DNA of 55,666 nt from Nocardia exalbida NBRC 100660 (GCF_000308575.1 NZ_BAFZ01000160.1:1-55666); one strand, 5' to 3'; shown: positions 42,278 to 51,925, numbered from the stretch's first letter. Made by a program: numbers and translations. The notes: generated from the letters alone by a model not told the origin.

Positions 42278-43744
42278 TCAGCGCGTTGCCGCTTGCGCCT
42301 CGTCGTAGTCGGCGGGGTGGAAAGTGCGGGTCTTCCAGCGGTAGAGGACGGTGGCGCCGGGCCAGTTGTTGGTGATCCGGCCGGAGGCGTTGCGGTACCA
42401 GCTGGAGCAGAAGTTCCAGGGGGTGTCTTTCAGGCGGCGCTGTAGCCAGTCGTCCCAGCGCTGCTCGGCGGTGGGGCGGGCGGCGAGGTAGCGGCCGGGG
42501 CGGTCGGTGAGGTAGCGCACGACCTGGCGGATGTAGCGGGCTTGGGATTCGAGCATGTAGATGATGGAGCCCGCGCCGACGTTGGTGTTCGGGCCGTACA
42601 TCAGGAACAGGTTGGGGAACTGCGGGACAGACAGGCCGAGGTAGGCGCGGGCGCCTTCGTCGCCCCAGACGTCGGCCAGCTTGCGGCCGCCGAGGCCGTA
42701 GATGTTCATCGGCGCCAGGAATTCGGTGCCCTTGAAGCCGGTGCCGAAGATGATGACGTCCACTTCGTGCTCGACGCCGTCGGCGGTGCGGATTCCGGTC
42801 GGCGTGATCGACTCGATGGCGGTGGTCTCGACGGTGACGTTCGGCTGCGCGAGCGCCGGGAAGTACTCGTTGGAGAACAGTCCGCGCTTGCATCCCGCCG
42901 CGTAGTCGGGCGTCAGTTTCGCGCGCAGTCCGGCGTCGGGAACCTGCTTTTCGCGGTGGCGGTCGGCCAGGGCGATCACGGGGGTCTTGATCGCCGGGAT
43001 GTCGGTGAGTCCGAGGGCGAGCAGTTCGAAGACGGACCAGATGGTGAAGCGCTCGGCGAGGCGGCTGGGTGGGAAGTACTTGAACAGCGCGTGGTGCAGG
43101 GCGCTGTACTCGACGTCGGCTTTCGGCAGGACCCAGGCCGCCGAGCGCTGGAACAGCGTGAGGTGGGCGGCGTCCGGCTGGATGCGCGGGATGTACTGGA
43201 TCGCGCTGGCTCCGGTGCCGATGCAGGCGATGCGCTTGCCGGTCAGGTCGACGTCGTGGTCCCACTCGGCGGAGTGGAAGGCGGGACCGGTGAAGGTGTC
43301 GATGCCGGGAATGTTGGGTAGCGCGGGACGTGAGAGCTGGCCGACCGCCGGGATGAGGATGTCGGCGGTCAGTTGCGCTCCGTCGGCCGTGCGGACGGTC
43401 CACCGGCCGGTGCGCTCGTCGAATTCCGCGTCGGTCACCTCGGTGCCGAAGCGGATGAAGCGCCGCAGGCCGTGCTTGTCGGCGACGCCGCGCATGTACG
43501 CGTGGATGTCGCGCTGTTCGGAGAAACGCCGTGGCCAATCGGATTTCGGCTCGTAGGACCAGGAGTACAGCGGGGAGGGCACGTCGCAGGCGGCGCCGGG
43601 GTAGGTGTTCTCCCGCCAGACGCCGCCGAGGTCGGTGGCGCGCTCCAGGATGGTGAAAGTGTCCAGCCCGGCCCGCCGCAGCTCCAGTGCCATGCCGAGC
43701 CCGCCGAATCCGGCTCCGATGATGATGATGGACGGCGTCGTCAT
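42278..43744 (-). CDS. Flavin monooxygenase of the Baeyer-Villiger type
   Basis: 488 residues from ATG 43744, chosen because the FAD-binding segment IIIIGAGFGGLGMALELRRA starts a few residues later. A second Rossmann motif (GTGASAIQYIPRIQ, near 175) binds NADPH. Between them lies FTGPAFHSAEWDH, which fits the F-x-G-x-x-x-H-x-x-x-W fingerprint of Baeyer-Villiger and related class B monooxygenases. Such enzymes convert ketones to esters or oxygenate N or S. The residue after Trp is Asp, as in true BVMOs. The acyl-CoA dehydrogenase at 43901 is nearby but the substrate is unknown. Confidence 0.92.
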   Translation of the reverse strand: MTTPSIIIIGAGFGGLGMALELRRAGLDTFTILERATDLGGVWRENTYPGAACDVPSPLYSWSYEPKSDWPRRFSEQRDIHAYMRGVADKHGLRRFIRFGTEVTDAEFDERTGRWTVRTADGAQLTADILIPAVGQLSRPALPNIPGIDTFTGPAFHSAEWDHDVDLTGKRIACIGTGASAIQYIPRIQPDAAHLTLFQRSAAWVLPKADVEYSALHHALFKYFPPSRLAERFTIWSVFELLALGLTDIPAIKTPVIALADRHREKQVPDAGLRAKLTPDYAAGCKRGLFSNEYFPALAQPNVTVETTAIESITPTGIRTADGVEHEVDVIIFGTGFKGTEFLAPMNIYGLGGRKLADVWGDEGARAYLGLSVPQFPNLFLMYGPNTNVGAGSIIYMLESQARYIRQVVRYLTDRPGRYLAARPTAEQRWDDWLQRRLKDTPWNFCSSWYRNASGRITNNWPGATVLYRWKTRTFHPADYDEAQAATR

Positions 43745-43900
43745 GTCTCGAGGGTACGCAACAGTACTCGCAGGTCCGAAGACATCCGCGGTCAATCAAT
43801 CGGTATTTTCGGCCACGGTCGCGGTGCGGCGGTCGCTCAGCCCGCGCGAAACGTGGGGCCGCTCGATCGTGCGCGTTTTATTCGCGTAGGCGCCCCGGCA

Positions 43901-45043
43901 TCAGTTGCCCGCGAGCTGGCGTGCGATGACCAGACGCTGAATCTGGTTGGTGCCCTCGAAGATCTGCATCACCTTGGCCTCGCGCATGTAGCGCTCGACG
44001 GGGAAGTCCTGGGTGTAGCCGTAACCGCCGAAGACCTGGACCGCGTCGGTGGTGACCTTCATGGCGGCGTCGGTGGCGACGAGTTTGGCCACGCTGGCCT
44101 GGCGCGAGTACGGCAGCCCCGCGTCCCGGCGGCGGGCGGCGTCGAGGTAGGTGGCGCGGGCGGAGTCCACCGCGGCGGCCATGTCGGCGAGTACGAAGCC
44201 GAGCCCCTGGTGGTCGATGATGTGGCGGCCGAACGCCTCGCGCTCCTTGGCGTACGCGACGGCCTCGTCGAGGGCGCGCTGCGCCAGGCCGGTGGCGACC
44301 GCGGCGATGCCGAGGCGGCCGGAGTCCAAGGCGCTGAAGGCGATGGACAGGCCCTGTCCCTCCGCGCCGACGCGGCGTTCGGCGGGCAGGAACGCGTCGT
44401 CGTAGGCGGCGGTGGTGGTGGGCACGGCGCGCAAACCCATCTTCTCCTCGGGTTTGCCGAAACTCAGTCCCTCGGTGTCGCCGGGGACCAGGAAGCAGGA
44501 GATGCCGCGGGAGCCTTCGCCGGTGCGGGCGAACAGCGTGTAGAAGTCGGCGCGGCCACCGTTGGTGATCCAGGCTTTGGCGCCGGTGATCCGGTAGCCG
44601 CCCTCGACCGGGGTGGCGCGGCAGCGCAGCGCGGCCGCGTCGGAACCGGCGTGCGGCTCGGACAGGCTGTAGGCGCCGATGGTCTCGCCGGAAAGCATGC
44701 CGGCAAGCCAGCGCTGCTTCTGCTCCTCGGTGCCGAACGCGAACAGTGGATGGCAGCTGAGACTGTGCACGCTGACGGCGACGGCGACCGCGGCCCAGCG
44801 GGCGGCGAGCTCCTCGAGCACCTGGAGGTACACCTCGTAGGGTTGCGCGCCGCCGCCGTATTCCTCCGGATACGGCAGGCTGAGCAGTCCGGCGGCGCCC
44901 AGCGCGGGGAAGACGCCATCGGGGAAGATCCCGGTCTTCTCGCACTCGGCCACGCGCGGCTCGAGCACCTTGTCGGCGATGTCGCGGGTCAGTTCCAGCA
45001 GGTCCCTGGCTTCGGGGGTGGGCAGCATTCGGTCCACTGGCAT
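43901..45043 (-). CDS. Acyl-CoA dehydrogenase
   Basis: 380 residues from ATG 45043, with GGAG upstream. Family signatures: AYSLSEPHAGSDAAALRCRA (about residue 125), QVFGGYGYTQDFPVERYMRE (about 335) and the C-terminal FEGTNQIQRLVIARQL, where the Glu is the catalytic base. The enzyme forms a trans-2 double bond in acyl-CoA with FAD and electron transfer flavoprotein. Length is as in short/branched-chain members. Upstream in-frame codons to 45175 are Arg/Pro-rich and not used. It is co-directional with the monooxygenase but 156 bases away. Confidence 0.95.
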   Translation of the reverse strand: MPVDRMLPTPEARDLLELTRDIADKVLEPRVAECEKTGIFPDGVFPALGAAGLLSLPYPEEYGGGAQPYEVYLQVLEELAARWAAVAVAVSVHSLSCHPLFAFGTEEQKQRWLAGMLSGETIGAYSLSEPHAGSDAAALRCRATPVEGGYRITGAKAWITNGGRADFYTLFARTGEGSRGISCFLVPGDTEGLSFGKPEEKMGLRAVPTTTAAYDDAFLPAERRVGAEGQGLSIAFSALDSGRLGIAAVATGLAQRALDEAVAYAKEREAFGRHIIDHQGLGFVLADMAAAVDSARATYLDAARRRDAGLPYSRQASVAKLVATDAAMKVTTDAVQVFGGYGYTQDFPVERYMREAKVMQIFEGTNQIQRLVIARQLAGN

Positions 45044-45574
45044 GTCGTCTACTCCGCGGTCGCTCGATTCTCGTGATTCACAGTAACCGGGCGTCGGCGG
45101 GGATCGGTCCGCTCGTCCGGGAGTGGTGATCGGCAACCGTCGTCGCGGGTGGATGAACCGGTGGGCGGAGATCACGGTACGGACAGAATTCCCGCGAGCA
45201 CGCCCGGTTCGGTGCAGAATGTCCGGATCGCCAGTGGCGCAGCCGGTGCGGCCGAGGTGCAGGGACGCTCACGCGGCCCGTGCTGCACGTGCAGCTGTGC
45301 GCGCAGGTGCGCGTGAACTTTCCGGCCGCCGCCGGATCATTCGTGCTGGTCATCGCCGTTCCATCGGGCGTGGTCCGAAATGGAGTGCGCAGCTGCGCGA
45401 TTGGTTCGTCTCATTCGGGTGATATCCCTTCGATCGTCTGGCGCAGTGACGCCACACTCGACTAAGACAGAAAGCTGTTGGGATTCGGGGTCGACCGGTG
45501 CGTCGGCGGCAACGCAGGGGGTGCCGCCGCCGCATCGGCCCGGAGACCTGGTTCCACATCGCAATCCGTTCTAA
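45044..45574 (+). other. Intergenic stretch between divergent units
   Basis: No convincing gene. It must contain the promoters of the acyl-CoA dehydrogenase (minus) and of the ArsR-CDF operon (plus). Nothing else is recognised apart from the operator that begins at 45575. Confidence 0.4.
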
Positions 45575-45596
45575 TATCTGCGTATGAATGCAGATA
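45575..45596 (+). promoter_or_regulatory. Inverted-repeat operator over the arsR-type start codon
   Basis: TATCTGC (45575-45581) and GCAGATA (45590-45596) are perfect inverted arms with an 8-base spacer containing the ATG (45584-45586) of the regulator. The size and symmetry suit a winged-helix ArsR/SmtB dimer, so metal-responsive autorepression is likely. Confidence 0.65.
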
Positions 45597-45979
45597 GCCA
45601 GGAATGGCGGCCGCGTCTCGCCGAGGATCAGGTCGGACTGGTTGTCGAGGTGTTCCGCATGCTCGCCGATCCGACGCGGGTGCAGGTGCTCTGGGCACTG
45701 GTGGATCGCGAACTGTCGGTGAACGATCTGGCCGCGCGAGTCGGCAAGCCGGCGCCTTCGGTGTCGCAGCATCTGGCCAAGCTGCGGATGGCGCGGTTGG
45801 TGAGCACCCGCCGATCGGGGACGACGATCTTCTACCGGCTGGAGAACGAGCACGTCCGGCAGTTGGTGGTGGACGCGGTGTACAACGCCGAGCATGCGGG
45901 GCCCGGTGTCCCCGCGCACCATCGCGGCGTGGGCGCGGTGCGCGACCTCCCCGGCCGCGACGAGGCGAGTGCGTCATGA
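45584..45979 (+). CDS. ArsR/SmtB-family metal-sensing repressor
   Basis: 131 residues from ATG 45584. A winged helix-turn-helix fills residues 20-90 (LADPTRVQVLWALVDRELSV, then APSVSQHLAKLRMARLVSTR). The C-terminal helix carries DAVYNAEHAGPGVPAHHR, with His and Glu residues that could form the metal site of the zinc/cadmium or nickel/cobalt sensing members (for example mycobacterial SmtB-type or KmtR-type). The next gene, a cation exporter, overlaps its stop (ATGA), so the pair is a classical repressor-exporter operon. The start codon lies inside an inverted-repeat operator. Confidence 0.92.
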   Translation: MNADSQEWRPRLAEDQVGLVVEVFRMLADPTRVQVLWALVDRELSVNDLAARVGKPAPSVSQHLAKLRMARLVSTRRSGTTIFYRLENEHVRQLVVDAVYNAEHAGPGVPAHHRGVGAVRDLPGRDEASAS

Positions 45980-46995
45980 CCCATCGGCATCAGCATCCTC
46001 ACCAACATGCCGGGCATCATCACCGCCATCGGTCGAGCGCGATCGGCGCGGTGCGGGAAGTCTTCGTCCCGCACAGCCATGACGCGGCCGACAGCATCGA
46101 TGACGCGCTGGAGGCGAGCGCGGTCGGCATCCGGGCGGTCGGGATCAGCCTGGTCGTGCTCGGGTGCACCGCGGTGCTGCAACTGGTGATCGTCGTCGCG
46201 TCCGGCTCGGTGGCGCTGGCCGCGGACACCGTGCACAACTTCTCCGACGCGCTGACCGCGGTTCCGCTGTGGATCGCGTTCGCCCTCGGACGCAAGGCCG
46301 CGACCAGGCGCTACACCTACGGCTTCGGCCGGGCCGAGGACCTGGCCGGGCTCTTCGTCGTCGCGATGATCGCCCTGTCCGCGCTGATCGCCGGCTACGA
46401 GGCGGTGCGCAGGCTGCTCGATCCGGTACCGCTCGACCACTTGGGCTGGGTCGCCGCGGCCGGGTTGATCGGATTCCTCGGCAACGAGACGGTAGCGCTG
46501 TACCGGATCCGGGTGGGGCGGCGAATCGGCTCGGCGGCATTGGTCGCCGACGGTCTGCACGCGCGCACCGACGGGTTCACCTCGCTGGCGGTCCTGCTCG
46601 GGGCGGGGGGAGTGGCGCTGGGGTTCCCGCTCGCCGACCCGATCGTCGGGCTGCTCATCACCGTCGCGATTCTCGCGGTGCTGCGGACCGCGGCGCGCGA
46701 CGTCCTGCGCCGGTTGATGGACGCCGTCGAGCCCGAGTTGGTCACCGCGGCCGAGCGGGCGTTGTCCGCGGAGCCGGGCGTGCAGGGCGTGCGCAGCCTG
46801 CGGATGCGATGGATCGGCCATCGGCTGCACGCCGACGTCGAACTGGACGTCGCCCCGACGATCACGCTCGCGGACGCCCATCACGTCGCGCACGAGGCCC
46901 AGCACACCCTCACCCACGTGGTGCCCAAGCTGGACACGGCTGTGGTGCACGCCTATCCGGCGCATACCGAGGTCGCGCTGCCGGGCACGGCCTGA
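45976..46995 (+). CDS. Cation diffusion facilitator metal exporter
   Basis: 339 residues from ATG 45976, overlapping the repressor stop. The N-terminus is His-rich (MTHRHQHPHQHAGHHHRHRS), a likely metal-binding tail. Six membrane helices follow in about residues 50-245. The transport sites are ADTVHNFSDAL (H-x-x-x-D, helix 2) and ADGLHARTDGF (helix 5), the usual zinc-type ligands of the CDF family. A cytoplasmic domain (about 250-335, VRSLRMRWIGHRLHADVELD) is present. It exports Zn, Co, Cd or Ni in exchange for protons. The substrate cannot be fixed, but control by the adjacent ArsR-type repressor is expected. Confidence 0.95.
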   Translation: MTHRHQHPHQHAGHHHRHRSSAIGAVREVFVPHSHDAADSIDDALEASAVGIRAVGISLVVLGCTAVLQLVIVVASGSVALAADTVHNFSDALTAVPLWIAFALGRKAATRRYTYGFGRAEDLAGLFVVAMIALSALIAGYEAVRRLLDPVPLDHLGWVAAAGLIGFLGNETVALYRIRVGRRIGSAALVADGLHARTDGFTSLAVLLGAGGVALGFPLADPIVGLLITVAILAVLRTAARDVLRRLMDAVEPELVTAAERALSAEPGVQGVRSLRMRWIGHRLHADVELDVAPTITLADAHHVAHEAQHTLTHVVPKLDTAVVHAYPAHTEVALPGTA

Positions 46996-47893
46996 AGCCG
47001 GGCGGCTGCTCTCTGGGTCGCGGTGCCGGGTGCGGCAGGAGGCCGGACATCCGCTGCCGAAGTCGCGGTCCCCGCAGGGTTGGGAGCCGAGCATGTGTCC
47101 GCTGAGGTCGAAGCGCCGAGCTGACCAGCGGAAACTGAGGGCGTGCGCCATCCGATAGGGGCCCGTGGGATTGCCCCGTCGGCCTTGCCCTAGGCCGCCT
47201 ACCGTTGGGTAGCATCGCCGGTGTGATGTGGCTCATGGTCGGTGCGTGCTGAACCATGCCGCCGCGTGTACCGACTTCTGCCGAGCTTCCCGACCCGGTC
47301 TTACGCAGCCGCATCCCGGAAGATCCCGAGGCCGCCGGGATCGGCGTGGCGGCGGGTTTCGCCGACCTCGTTCCAGACCGGGCGCTGAGCCGGGCGCGCT
47401 CCGATGTGCCGGTCGGCGCACCACGCCGTTCGGCATCGACTCCGAGTCCGAAGGCGTCACCGCATTCGTCGTGCACCTGCTCATCGAACATGGAAGCACA
47501 CGTACCGATCGGCCCGCCGCATTCCCGGATCCGTTTGTTACGAAGCGGGATTCATGAGCGGATAGGTGCTCGCGCGTCGGTCCGGCGTGGTGACGTGGCC
47601 GGAAATCCTCGCTACAGCGCCGGCCCCGCGATCCCGGATCGAACCGGACCCGGCGTCGGTGGTGAACGGCCCGATGCTCGTCGGCCGGGTGTTCAGCCTG
47701 TTCTGCCCCGATTTCCGCTCGCCTCGGCAGGACCGGTGATGCGGCGCTGTCGTACGCGGTGCTCACCCGCGGCGAACCGATTCCGTATCCCGGACAGATC
47801 CGCTGGGTGGGGTGCTCGACGGGAGCACGTCGCAGGTGGCGGAAATCGACTTGGCTTTCTGACGGGAAGTCACCGAAGAAAAGAGGAGTTCCG
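46996..47893 (+). other. Degenerate or non-coding stretch
   Basis: About 900 bases without a clean gene. Plus-strand pieces look protein-like in changing frames (GIDSESEGVTAFVVHLLIEHG near 47425-47500 and VVTWPEILATAPAPRSRIEP near 47590-47650), which suggests a decayed gene. No family could be named. The region ends in the GAGGAG ribosome binding site of the ligase gene. Confidence 0.4.
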
Positions 47894-49531
47894 ATGTTGA
47901 GCACCATGCAGGACGAGCCGTTGTCGCTGGCAACGTTGCTGCGCTACGCATCGACGTTCGCCGGCGATTCCACTGTGTCCACCTGGACCGGTACCGGCGT
48001 GCGCACCATGACCTACCGTGAGGTCGGCGCCGAATCGGCGCGGTTGGCGAACGCGCTGCGCTCGTTGGGCATCGGGGTCGGCGATCGGGTCGGCACATTC
48101 ATGTGGAACAACAACGAGCACCTGGTCGCCTACATCGCGGTGCCCGCGATGGGCGCGGTGCTGCACGCGCTGAACATCCGGTTGTTCCCCGACCAGGTCG
48201 TCTACGTGGCCAATCACGCCGAGGACCAGGTGGTGCTGGTGGACGGCACGCTGGTGCCGCTGTTCAGCCAGATCCTGCCGCACCTGACGACGGTCCGCCA
48301 CGTCATCGTGGTCAACGGTGACGCGGCGACGCTCACCGCGCCCGAGGGCGTGCAGGTGCACTCCTACCCCGAGTTGCTCGGCGCGCAGCCGGACACCTAC
48401 GACTTCCCGGTGATCGACGAGCGTTCCGCCGCGGCGATGTGCTACACCTCCGGCACCACGGGCGACCCGAAGGGCGTGGTGTACTCGCACCGCTCGAACT
48501 GGCTGCACGCCATGCAGGTCGGCGCGAACAACGGGATGGGCCTGTTCGAAACCGACACCATCCTGGCGATCGTCCCGCTGTTCCACGCGAACGCCTGGGG
48601 TCTGCCGTACGCGGCGCTGATGTCGGGGTCGAATCTGCTGATGCCGGACCGGTTCCTGCAGCCGGGCCCGCTGCTGGAGATGATGGCCGCGCAAAAGCCG
48701 TCGTTCGCCGCCGCGGTGCCGACGATCTGGGGTGGGGTGCTGGCGGCGCTGGCGGCGAATCCGCAGGACATCATGCACCTGCGCTCGGTGGTGGTGGGCG
48801 GCTCGGCGGTGCCGCCGTCGATGATGCGCACCTTCGAGGACTCCCACGGCGTGCGCGTGCTGCACGCGTGGGGCATGACCGAGACCTCGCCACTGGGCAG
48901 CGTCGCGCATCCGCCCGCCACCGCGGTCACCGACGAGGAGAAGTGGGCCTACCGGGTGACCCAGGGCCGCTTCCCGGCCGGGGTGCGCGCGCGTCTGGTC
49001 GGTGACGACGGCGTGGTGCCCAACGACGGTGTGTCGCTGGGCGAGTTGGAAGTGCGCGGGCCGTGGATCACCGGCTCGTACTATTCGCCGGACGGCGCGG
49101 TGATCGATCCGGAGAAGTTCGACGATGGCTGGCTGCGCACCGGCGATGTCGGCAAGATCAGCCCCGACGGCTACCTCACGCTGGTGGACCGATCCAAGGA
49201 CGTGATCAAGTCCGGTGGCGAGTGGATCTCGTCGGTGGATCTGGAGAACGCCGTGATCGGCCATCCCGCGGTGGCCGAGGCCGCGGTGATCGGTGTGCCG
49301 GACGAGAAGTGGGACGAGCGCCCGCTGGTGGCGGTCGTCCTCGCCGAGGGCGCCGAGGTGAAACCCGAGGATCTGCGCGACTTCCTGGCCGACAAGTTCG
49401 CCAAGTGGCAGTTGCCGGAACGCTGGGCGTTCATCGCCGAGGTTCCCAAGACCAGTGTGGGCAAGTTCGACAAGAAGCGGTTGCGCAGCCAGTACGCCGA
49501 CGGCGACCTGGAAGTCACCACGCTCGGCTGA
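47894..49531 (+). CDS. Acyl-CoA synthetase / AMP-dependent ligase
   Basis: 545 residues from ATG 47894, with GAGGAG seven bases upstream; upstream in-frame codons are rejected. ANL-superfamily motifs: ATP loop CYTSGTTGDPKGVVYSH (about residue 184), the MTETSPLG segment (about 332), LRTGDVGKISPDGYLTLVDR (about 414) and the final catalytic Lys in KTSVGKFDKKRL. The protein has the length and layout of medium/long-chain fatty acid-CoA ligases. It activates a carboxylic acid with ATP and CoA. No partner gene suggests the substrate. Confidence 0.93.
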   Translation: MLSTMQDEPLSLATLLRYASTFAGDSTVSTWTGTGVRTMTYREVGAESARLANALRSLGIGVGDRVGTFMWNNNEHLVAYIAVPAMGAVLHALNIRLFPDQVVYVANHAEDQVVLVDGTLVPLFSQILPHLTTVRHVIVVNGDAATLTAPEGVQVHSYPELLGAQPDTYDFPVIDERSAAAMCYTSGTTGDPKGVVYSHRSNWLHAMQVGANNGMGLFETDTILAIVPLFHANAWGLPYAALMSGSNLLMPDRFLQPGPLLEMMAAQKPSFAAAVPTIWGGVLAALAANPQDIMHLRSVVVGGSAVPPSMMRTFEDSHGVRVLHAWGMTETSPLGSVAHPPATAVTDEEKWAYRVTQGRFPAGVRARLVGDDGVVPNDGVSLGELEVRGPWITGSYYSPDGAVIDPEKFDDGWLRTGDVGKISPDGYLTLVDRSKDVIKSGGEWISSVDLENAVIGHPAVAEAAVIGVPDEKWDERPLVAVVLAEGAEVKPEDLRDFLADKFAKWQLPERWAFIAEVPKTSVGKFDKKRLRSQYADGDLEVTTLG

Positions 49532-49546
49532 CGGCGCCGCCCCGCG

Positions 49547-50095
49547 TCACCACTTCAGCATCGGCAGTGGTGACGTGGGGTGGGTCCGCAGCCGCCGCGC
49601 GGCCAGCGACACGAGCCTGCGGTGGAAGCCGTGGTTCGGGTAGCGCTTCGCCAGGTCGCGGTAGGTTCCGCGGGAAATGCCGAACCGGCCGAGCAATCCC
49701 CGTTCGATGTCGATGGCGTCGGCGCGCCGGAAGATCTCGACCGGGTCGTGCGGCGGCCCCGCCGGGCGGAGCTTGTGATGCTGATCGATCATCGACACCA
49801 CCAGCCCGGTCGAGTCGTCGCGGTCGATGCTGGCCAGCCACGCGCGTGCCTGGTCGCACGAGGGGGCGAGGTAGTCGAAGCTGCCCGCCGACCAGATGCC
49901 GATGTCGTGCATGGTGGCGGCGGTCAAGAACTCCTCGCGTGTGCTCGGTCGAGGTTGCTGGTCGGCGGCCAAGAGGTCGCACAGCGTCAGGACGCGCAGC
50001 ACGTGATTGGTGTAGGCGGCGCGGTCCGACCCGAGCTGTTGCTGCCACGGCGCGAGCCGGGCTTCGACCTCATCGCGAAGATCGTTGCTGCTCAT
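49547..50095 (-). CDS. HD-domain phosphohydrolase-like protein
   Basis: 182 residues from ATG 50095. An HD-type motif is seen: a His in YTNHVLRVL (about 49-57), then the paired MHDIGIW (about 82), and later DQHHKLR. The order H...HD fits metal-dependent phosphohydrolases of the HD superfamily. The rest is helical (RRADAIDIERGLLGRFG). The substrate is unknown. It converges with the ligase gene, only 15 bases separating the stops. Confidence 0.8.
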   Translation of the reverse strand: MSSNDLRDEVEARLAPWQQQLGSDRAAYTNHVLRVLTLCDLLAADQQPRPSTREEFLTAATMHDIGIWSAGSFDYLAPSCDQARAWLASIDRDDSTGLVVSMIDQHHKLRPAGPPHDPVEIFRRADAIDIERGLLGRFGISRGTYRDLAKRYPNHGFHRRLVSLAARRLRTHPTSPLPMLKW

Positions 50096-50219
50096 GGCGG
50101 TTGACCATACGCGCAACCGTCCGCCGTCGACGGCGGCGACGCGCGGGCGCACCACCGGATGGACGCGAACACCCGGCGCGGGCGAATCAGTTTGCCGCGC
50201 CGGGTGTTCAGCTCGTGGA

Positions 50220-50612
50220 TCAGCAGTTGCGCAGTTCCGGGCTCTGGTTGAGCAGCTGGGCCCGAGTGCTGATGAACGTGCTGTAGGTGTCGCCGCCGAC
50301 CGCGGCGAGCGGGAACGCGGCGACCCGGTGGCAGTTCTGGAAGGCGAGCTTCACGCCGAAGTGCCGCTCCAGTCCACCGCGAATCGCGTCGGAAGCCATG
50401 GCGCGCAGCAGTTGTCCGCGTGCCACGTCGTCGGGCGGGGCGATCGTGTTGTCGGCGTATTCCTCCGTGCCGGAACGCAGGTCGGCGGCCACGCGGCTGA
50501 CCACTTCCCAGGCGTACGGCAGCGAGTTGCGGACGACCTCGACGAAGTCGGCGTCGTCGACCTCGCCGCGCTCGGCGCGTTCCAGTATTGCGGTGGGGAC
50601 ATCAAGGGACAT
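50220..50612 (-). CDS. SCO5389-family protein
   Basis: 130 residues from ATG 50612, with GGAGGAGA upstream. The sequence (MSLDVPTAILERAERGEVDD, then LPYAWEVVSRVAADL, ARGQLLRAMASDAIRGGLER and FGVKLAFQNCHRVAAFPL) matches, from memory, a conserved actinobacterial family named after the Streptomyces SCO5389 protein. The tail LNQSPELRNC is typical. No function is known for it. It stands alone, with the nitronate monooxygenase upstream on the same strand. Confidence 0.85.
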   Translation of the reverse strand: MSLDVPTAILERAERGEVDDADFVEVVRNSLPYAWEVVSRVAADLRSGTEEYADNTIAPPDDVARGQLLRAMASDAIRGGLERHFGVKLAFQNCHRVAAFPLAAVGGDTYSTFISTRAQLLNQSPELRNC

Positions 50613-50671
50613 GGCGCTCTCCTCCAGTGCTGGACGTCGATGCGATGCCCGAGTCTAATCGAAAGTCGTTG

Positions 50672-51736
50672 TCAATAATGCTGGATTCGGCGTGAAAGAG
50701 CTTTTTCCAGTGCGGCTTTCGTGTCGGCTGCCAGCTGGGCGACCAATTCTCCCGCGGGTGACTCGGGGGTCAGCGTATGGGCTTGACCGGCCCAGAGATT
50801 GACCTCGTCCGGGTTGCCCGCCGCGCGCGCTGCGGCCCGCAGCGGGGCGGTGGCGTAATGGATCTCCGGGTATCCCACCGGCGCGGTTGCGCTGTGCCGC
50901 AGCAGGAATCGGTTGCGCAACCCGCGTGCCCTGCGTCCGGTGAACGCTCGCGTGAGCATCGTCGGGGTGTCGGCGGTCAAGGCGGTGCGGTGCACCTGGC
51001 TGGTGCCTGCTTCGGGGCAGCGCAGGAATACTGTGCCCAGTTGCGCGGCCACGGCGCCCGCCGCGAGGGCGGCGGCGATGCCCGCGCCGGTCGCGAGGCC
51101 ACCGGTGGCCACCAAGGGCCGGTCCGTGGCGGCGGTGAGCAGTTGCAGTAGCGCCAGCAGGCCGAGCGGGTCGGCGGTGTCGTCCGCAGGGCGGTCCACG
51201 AAGGTCGCGCGGTGCCCGCCCGCCTCCGCGCCTTGGGCGATGAGCACGTCGGCGCCCGCCTCGACCGCGACGCGTGCCTCGTCGACCGAGGTGACGGTCA
51301 CCCAGATTTCGGAACCGGCGGCGTGCAGCCGCCCTATCTCCGCGGCGCTCGGGCAGCCGAAGGTGAACGACACGGCGGCGACCGGGTCGGCGACCAGCAG
51401 GTCGAGCTTGGCGTCCCAGTCGTCGGTGTCGTAGCGCGGATCCCCGAGCGTGTGGTCGGCGCCGAGTTCGGCGAGATAGTCCGCGAGGTCGGCGGCGGGG
51501 GTCGGTGGGCCGGGTACGAAGAGGTTCACGCCGAACGGCTTGGCGGTGGCCGCGCGCGTCGCCGCGATCCGCGCCGCGGTATCGGCCGCGCTCAGATAGC
51601 CGGCGGCCAGCTGGGCGAACCCGCCCGCCTCGGCGACCGCGGCGGTCAGCTCGGGAGTAGAGGGGCCGCCCGCCATCGGGGCCAGCACGATCGGAACGTC
51701 CACCTGGTCGAGGATCACGCTCCGATTGTCGCGCAT
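50672..51736 (-). CDS. Nitronate monooxygenase family flavoprotein
   Basis: 354 residues from ATG 51736; a GTG at 51721 with an ATCGGAGC site is an alternative. The FMN TIM-barrel pattern is clear: VPIVLAPMAGGPSTPELTAA (about residue 13), PFGVNLFVP, GADVLIAQGAEAGGHRATF (about 180, with the catalytic-type His) and PLVATGGLATGAGIAAALAA (about 222). Such enzymes oxidise nitronates or related compounds with O2; some members are NADH:quinone reductases. Function beyond the family is not determined. Its start is close to that of the divergent M23 peptidase gene. Confidence 0.9.
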   Translation of the reverse strand: MRDNRSVILDQVDVPIVLAPMAGGPSTPELTAAVAEAGGFAQLAAGYLSAADTAARIAATRAATAKPFGVNLFVPGPPTPAADLADYLAELGADHTLGDPRYDTDDWDAKLDLLVADPVAAVSFTFGCPSAAEIGRLHAAGSEIWVTVTSVDEARVAVEAGADVLIAQGAEAGGHRATFVDRPADDTADPLGLLALLQLLTAATDRPLVATGGLATGAGIAAALAAGAVAAQLGTVFLRCPEAGTSQVHRTALTADTPTMLTRAFTGRRARGLRNRFLLRHSATAPVGYPEIHYATAPLRAAARAAGNPDEVNLWAGQAHTLTPESPAGELVAQLAADTKAALEKALSRRIQHY

Positions 51737-51925
51737 CTGGACATGTGACTCGGGCCTCACCAGCGATTTTCCGCTGGAAGGTTGCGGAATGGTCACGACG
51801 CGGTAGAGTTCCCGTCACGACGGATGCCAAACCGTTATCCGCTCGGCTTCACCGGATCGTTATCGAACCCGGTTCGGCTCGGGCTCCGGCATCCCGGACC
51901 CTGTTCTACGACCGAGGACTCAGCT

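Noticed and set aside
43373..45076. Long plus-strand open frame opposite the monooxygenase and dehydrogenase genes
   Set aside because: It is the mirror of two well-supported minus-strand genes. Its translation is Gly/Val/Ala-rich without domains, as usual for high-GC antisense frames.
45832..47151. Minus-strand frame opposite the ArsR-CDF operon
   Set aside because: Antisense shadow. The plus strand has intact winged-helix and CDF motifs.
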